Shown: positions 62,302-64,000 of the stretch, piece after piece
Position numbering within the stretch: the stretch's first letter is position 1
How the letters are laid out: each line of letters opens with the position of its first letter
Source: Bauldia litoralis
GTDB lineage: Bacteria; Pseudomonadota; Alphaproteobacteria; Rhizobiales; Kaistiaceae
Assembly: GCF_900104485.1 (NCBI RefSeq)
Contig: NZ_FMXQ01000005.1
Span: 124,001-188,000 of the forward strand
DNA: 64,000 nt
Direction: 5' to 3'
The notes under the pieces: generated by a model
What the model was told of the DNA's origin: nothing
Seen by the model: the letters and a program-made list of their open reading frames with translations, nothing else
Databases searched by the model: none
Position numbers and translations under genes: made by a program

Positions 62302-63216
62302 TCACTTGACGTAGGGGCGCAACACGTCACGGGCGAGCAGGAAGCCGCGCTTCACCAGCTCGTCGGTGCCTTCGAAATTCCGGTCCTCATGCTCGATGAC
62401 GACCGGACCGTCATAGCCGGCGCGATAAAGGCCGGAAAAGATCACGCCCCAGTCGACGTCGCCGAGGCCCGGCATGCGCGGAACCTGCCAGCCCATGCCG
62501 GACGAGAAGGTGCCGCGCTCATAGAGGCCGTCGCGGTCGATCATCACATCCTTGCCGTGGGCGTGGAGTATATGGGCGCCGAATTCGCGGATGAAGCGCT
62601 CCTGGTCGATCATCTGCCAGACAAGATGCGAGGGATCGAAATTCATCCCGACATCGTCGCCCCAGGTCTCGAAGATCCGGCGCCATATGTAAGGGGAATA
62701 AGCGATGTTATGCCCGCCCGGCCACTCGTCGTAGCTGAAGATCATCGGGCAGTTCTCGAAGGCGATGGTGACGCCGTGGTCGCGGGCGAAGCGGATGACA
62801 TCCGGCCACAGCTTGAGCGCATCGTCCCAGTTGGCGTCGAGATGCTTCGACTGGTCGCCGCCGCAGAAGGTATTGACCACCGGCACGCCCATCTGGCCGG
62901 CGGTGACGACGACGTTCTTGAGGTGATCGACCACCGTCTCGCGATGTGCCGGATCGGGGTGCAACGGGTTCGGATAGTAGCCCAGCGCCGAGATCGAAAT
63001 GTCCTTCGCGGCGAGTTCCGCGACAATCTCCTTCGCCTGGTCGGCGGACGTATTGGCAACGTCGATATGGGTGGTCCCGGCATAGCGGCGGGTCGGGCCG
63101 GAGGTCTTTGGCCAGCAGGCGATTTCCAGCGTCTCGAAGCCGACCGAATTCGCCCAGTCGGCGACCTCCATCAGCGGCGTATCGGCAAAGGGCGCGGTCA
63201 AAAAGCCGAGCTTCAC
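62302..63216 (-). CDS. Sugar phosphate isomerase/epimerase (xylose-isomerase-like TIM barrel)
   Basis: This 304-residue TIM barrel of the AP-endonuclease-2/xylose isomerase-like family has likely metal ligands Glu in FENCP, Asp and His in NFDPSHL and Glu in IEHED. The family includes hydroxypyruvate isomerase, tagatose epimerase and IolE-type enzymes. In operon H it would interconvert a sugar or sugar acid before the dehydrogenase and dehydratase steps; the reaction is not fixed by sequence. Confidence 0.87.
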   Translation of the reverse strand: MKLGFLTAPFADTPLMEVADWANSVGFETLEIACWPKTSGPTRRYAGTTHIDVANTSADQAKEIVAELAAKDISISALGYYPNPLHPDPAHRETVVDHLKNVVVTAGQMGVPVVNTFCGGDQSKHLDANWDDALKLWPDVIRFARDHGVTIAFENCPMIFSYDEWPGGHNIAYSPYIWRRIFETWGDDVGMNFDPSHLVWQMIDQERFIREFGAHILHAHGKDVMIDRDGLYERGTFSSGMGWQVPRMPGLGDVDWGVIFSGLYRAGYDGPVVIEHEDRNFEGTDELVKRGFLLARDVLRPYVK

Positions 63217-63244
63217 GTTGTCCTCCCTGTCTTCCTCGGTCCTG

Positions 63245-64000
63245 TCATCGGCCTGCCTGCACGGCCGGTTCGTTCAACAGGCTTCGAACATAGGCGATCG
63301 GATCGTCCGAAAGGAGTCCGTCGAGATGCCGGGCGATCGTTGCCTTGAAGCCGGCATTCTCGAACAACTCCCTGGCGAACAGGCGGTCGTCCGACAGGAC
63401 CTCCGCCGCCAGCGCCGCGCCGTCCTTGCCGACCCGGTCGGCGATCGCCGCGACCCGGTCGCTATACGGATCCTCCACCGTCCAGCGCCGACCGAATCGC
63501 TTCGAAGCAAAGGCGAGATAGACGATCCAGCCGGCGACCGCCAGCGACAACAATTCGACGCTTTCGTTGCGGCCAAGGCGCTCGCGGATCGGGTTGATGA
63601 AGCGCTGGACGAGCTTCTGCGATCCGTCGGTGGCGATCTGGTGGTTGCGATGGCGGATGGCGGTGTTGCGCAGCCGGCTGAAGGTCTGCTCGACATAAGG
63701 CCCCGGCGCCATGCCCGGCACCGGCGGCAGGGTCGGCACGCTTTCCTCGAGCAGCATGCGACGGACGAAGGCGGTCAGCGTCTCGTCCCGCATGTCGTCG
63801 CAGGTAAATTCATGACCGGCGAAAAGCCCGAGGTAGCAGAGCGCCGACTGGGCGGCATTGAGGACGCGCATCTTGAGCAATTCGAAGGGCTCGACGTCAT
63901 CCGCCCAGGTCGCGCCAGCCAGGTCCCATTGCGGAACGCGACCGGCGAACCGGTTCTCGATCACCCACTGACGGAACGGTTCGCCGACGACTGGAGCGCG
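63245..64000 (-). CDS. Mannitol dehydrogenase/fructuronate reductase family, C-terminal part (cut by window edge)
   Basis: The frame continues without a stop to the window's right edge, so this is the last 251 residues of a long-chain dehydrogenase of about 480-500. The conserved PVVGEPFRQWVIENRF segment (a PxVxEPFxQWVIE family mark) and KMRVLNAAQSALCYLG are visible. The N-terminal NAD domain is outside the window. Relatives reduce fructuronate to mannonate, or oxidise mannitol or other polyols. With the enolase-superfamily dehydratase in the same operon, a hexuronate-type route is the best inference. Confidence 0.87.
   Translation of the reverse strand, partial: RAPVVGEPFRQWVIENRFAGRVPQWDLAGATWADDVEPFELLKMRVLNAAQSALCYLGLFAGHEFTCDDMRDETLTAFVRRMLLEESVPTLPPVPGMAPGPYVEQTFSRLRNTAIRHRNHQIATDGSQKLVQRFINPIRERLGRNESVELLSLAVAGWIVYLAFASKRFGRRWTVEDPYSDRVAAIADRVGKDGAALAAEVLSDDRLFARELFENAGFKATIARHLDGLLSDDPIAYVRSLLNEPAVQAGR

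Overview
The window is high-GC, gene-dense DNA with long operons, 4-bp ATGA/GTGA overlaps, several GTG starts and Tat or Sec signal peptides on the binding proteins. This points to an alphaproteobacterium, most likely Hyphomicrobiales (rhizobia and relatives). No rRNA, tRNA, CRISPR array, insertion sequence or phage gene was seen. The content is almost entirely carbohydrate import and catabolism: five separate ABC importers, each beside its own enzymes and, in three cases, its own regulator.

Layout. (A) 778-13348, minus strand: a ten-gene operon with a CUT2-type importer, a SorC-family regulator, an aldo/keto reductase, a GlpD-like FAD dehydrogenase, a DhnA-class aldolase, an FGGY kinase and a GMC oxidoreductase. 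It resembles erythritol (ery) loci, but an aldolase takes the place of the usual isomerases. The tail of another importer's ATPase lies at 2-667. (B) 13767-17100: a secreted DUF1906 protein and a P-type cation ATPase. (C) 17296-25066, minus strand: a CUT1-type importer, 2-hydroxyacid dehydrogenase, HpcH/HpaI aldolase, small ABM-fold protein and GntR regulator. (D) 25174-33403, plus strand, divergent from C: a three-subunit molybdenum hydroxylase, a protein resembling D-apionate lactonase, an amidase-signature enzyme and a shikimate-dehydrogenase-like enzyme. C and D share a control region with repeated TGGTAT sites. (E) 33648-42385, plus strand: a CUT2-type importer, SDR, LacI regulator, FGGY kinase and class II aldolase, behind a 16-bp perfect palindrome. 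(F) 42398-45631, minus strand: a proton-type P-ATPase and a DedA protein. (G) 45803-55845, plus strand: a GH15 glucoamylase, then transketolase, transaldolase, 6-phosphogluconate dehydrogenase, glucose-6-phosphate dehydrogenase, a SHB17-like phosphatase, 6-phosphogluconolactonase and a ROK glucokinase. (H) 55873-64000, minus strand: a mannitol/fructuronate dehydrogenase-type enzyme (cut by the edge), a sugar isomerase, a CUT2-type importer, an enolase-superfamily dehydratase and a small unknown protein.

How the genes fit together. Operons A and E look like two mirror-image ways to degrade polyols or sugars: A phosphorylates then oxidises, E oxidises then phosphorylates, and both end in an aldolase. 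C plus D looks like an oxidative, non-phosphorylating route (Mo-hydroxylase, lactonase, aldolase, 2-hydroxyacid dehydrogenase). H suits a sugar-acid pathway. G can carry glucose released from a glucan through the complete pentose phosphate pathway. Substrates are not fixed by sequence alone. The most promising novel candidates are the aldolytic ery-like operon, the Mo-hydroxylase/lactonase/AroE-like cluster and the SHB17-like phosphatase inside the pentose phosphate operon.
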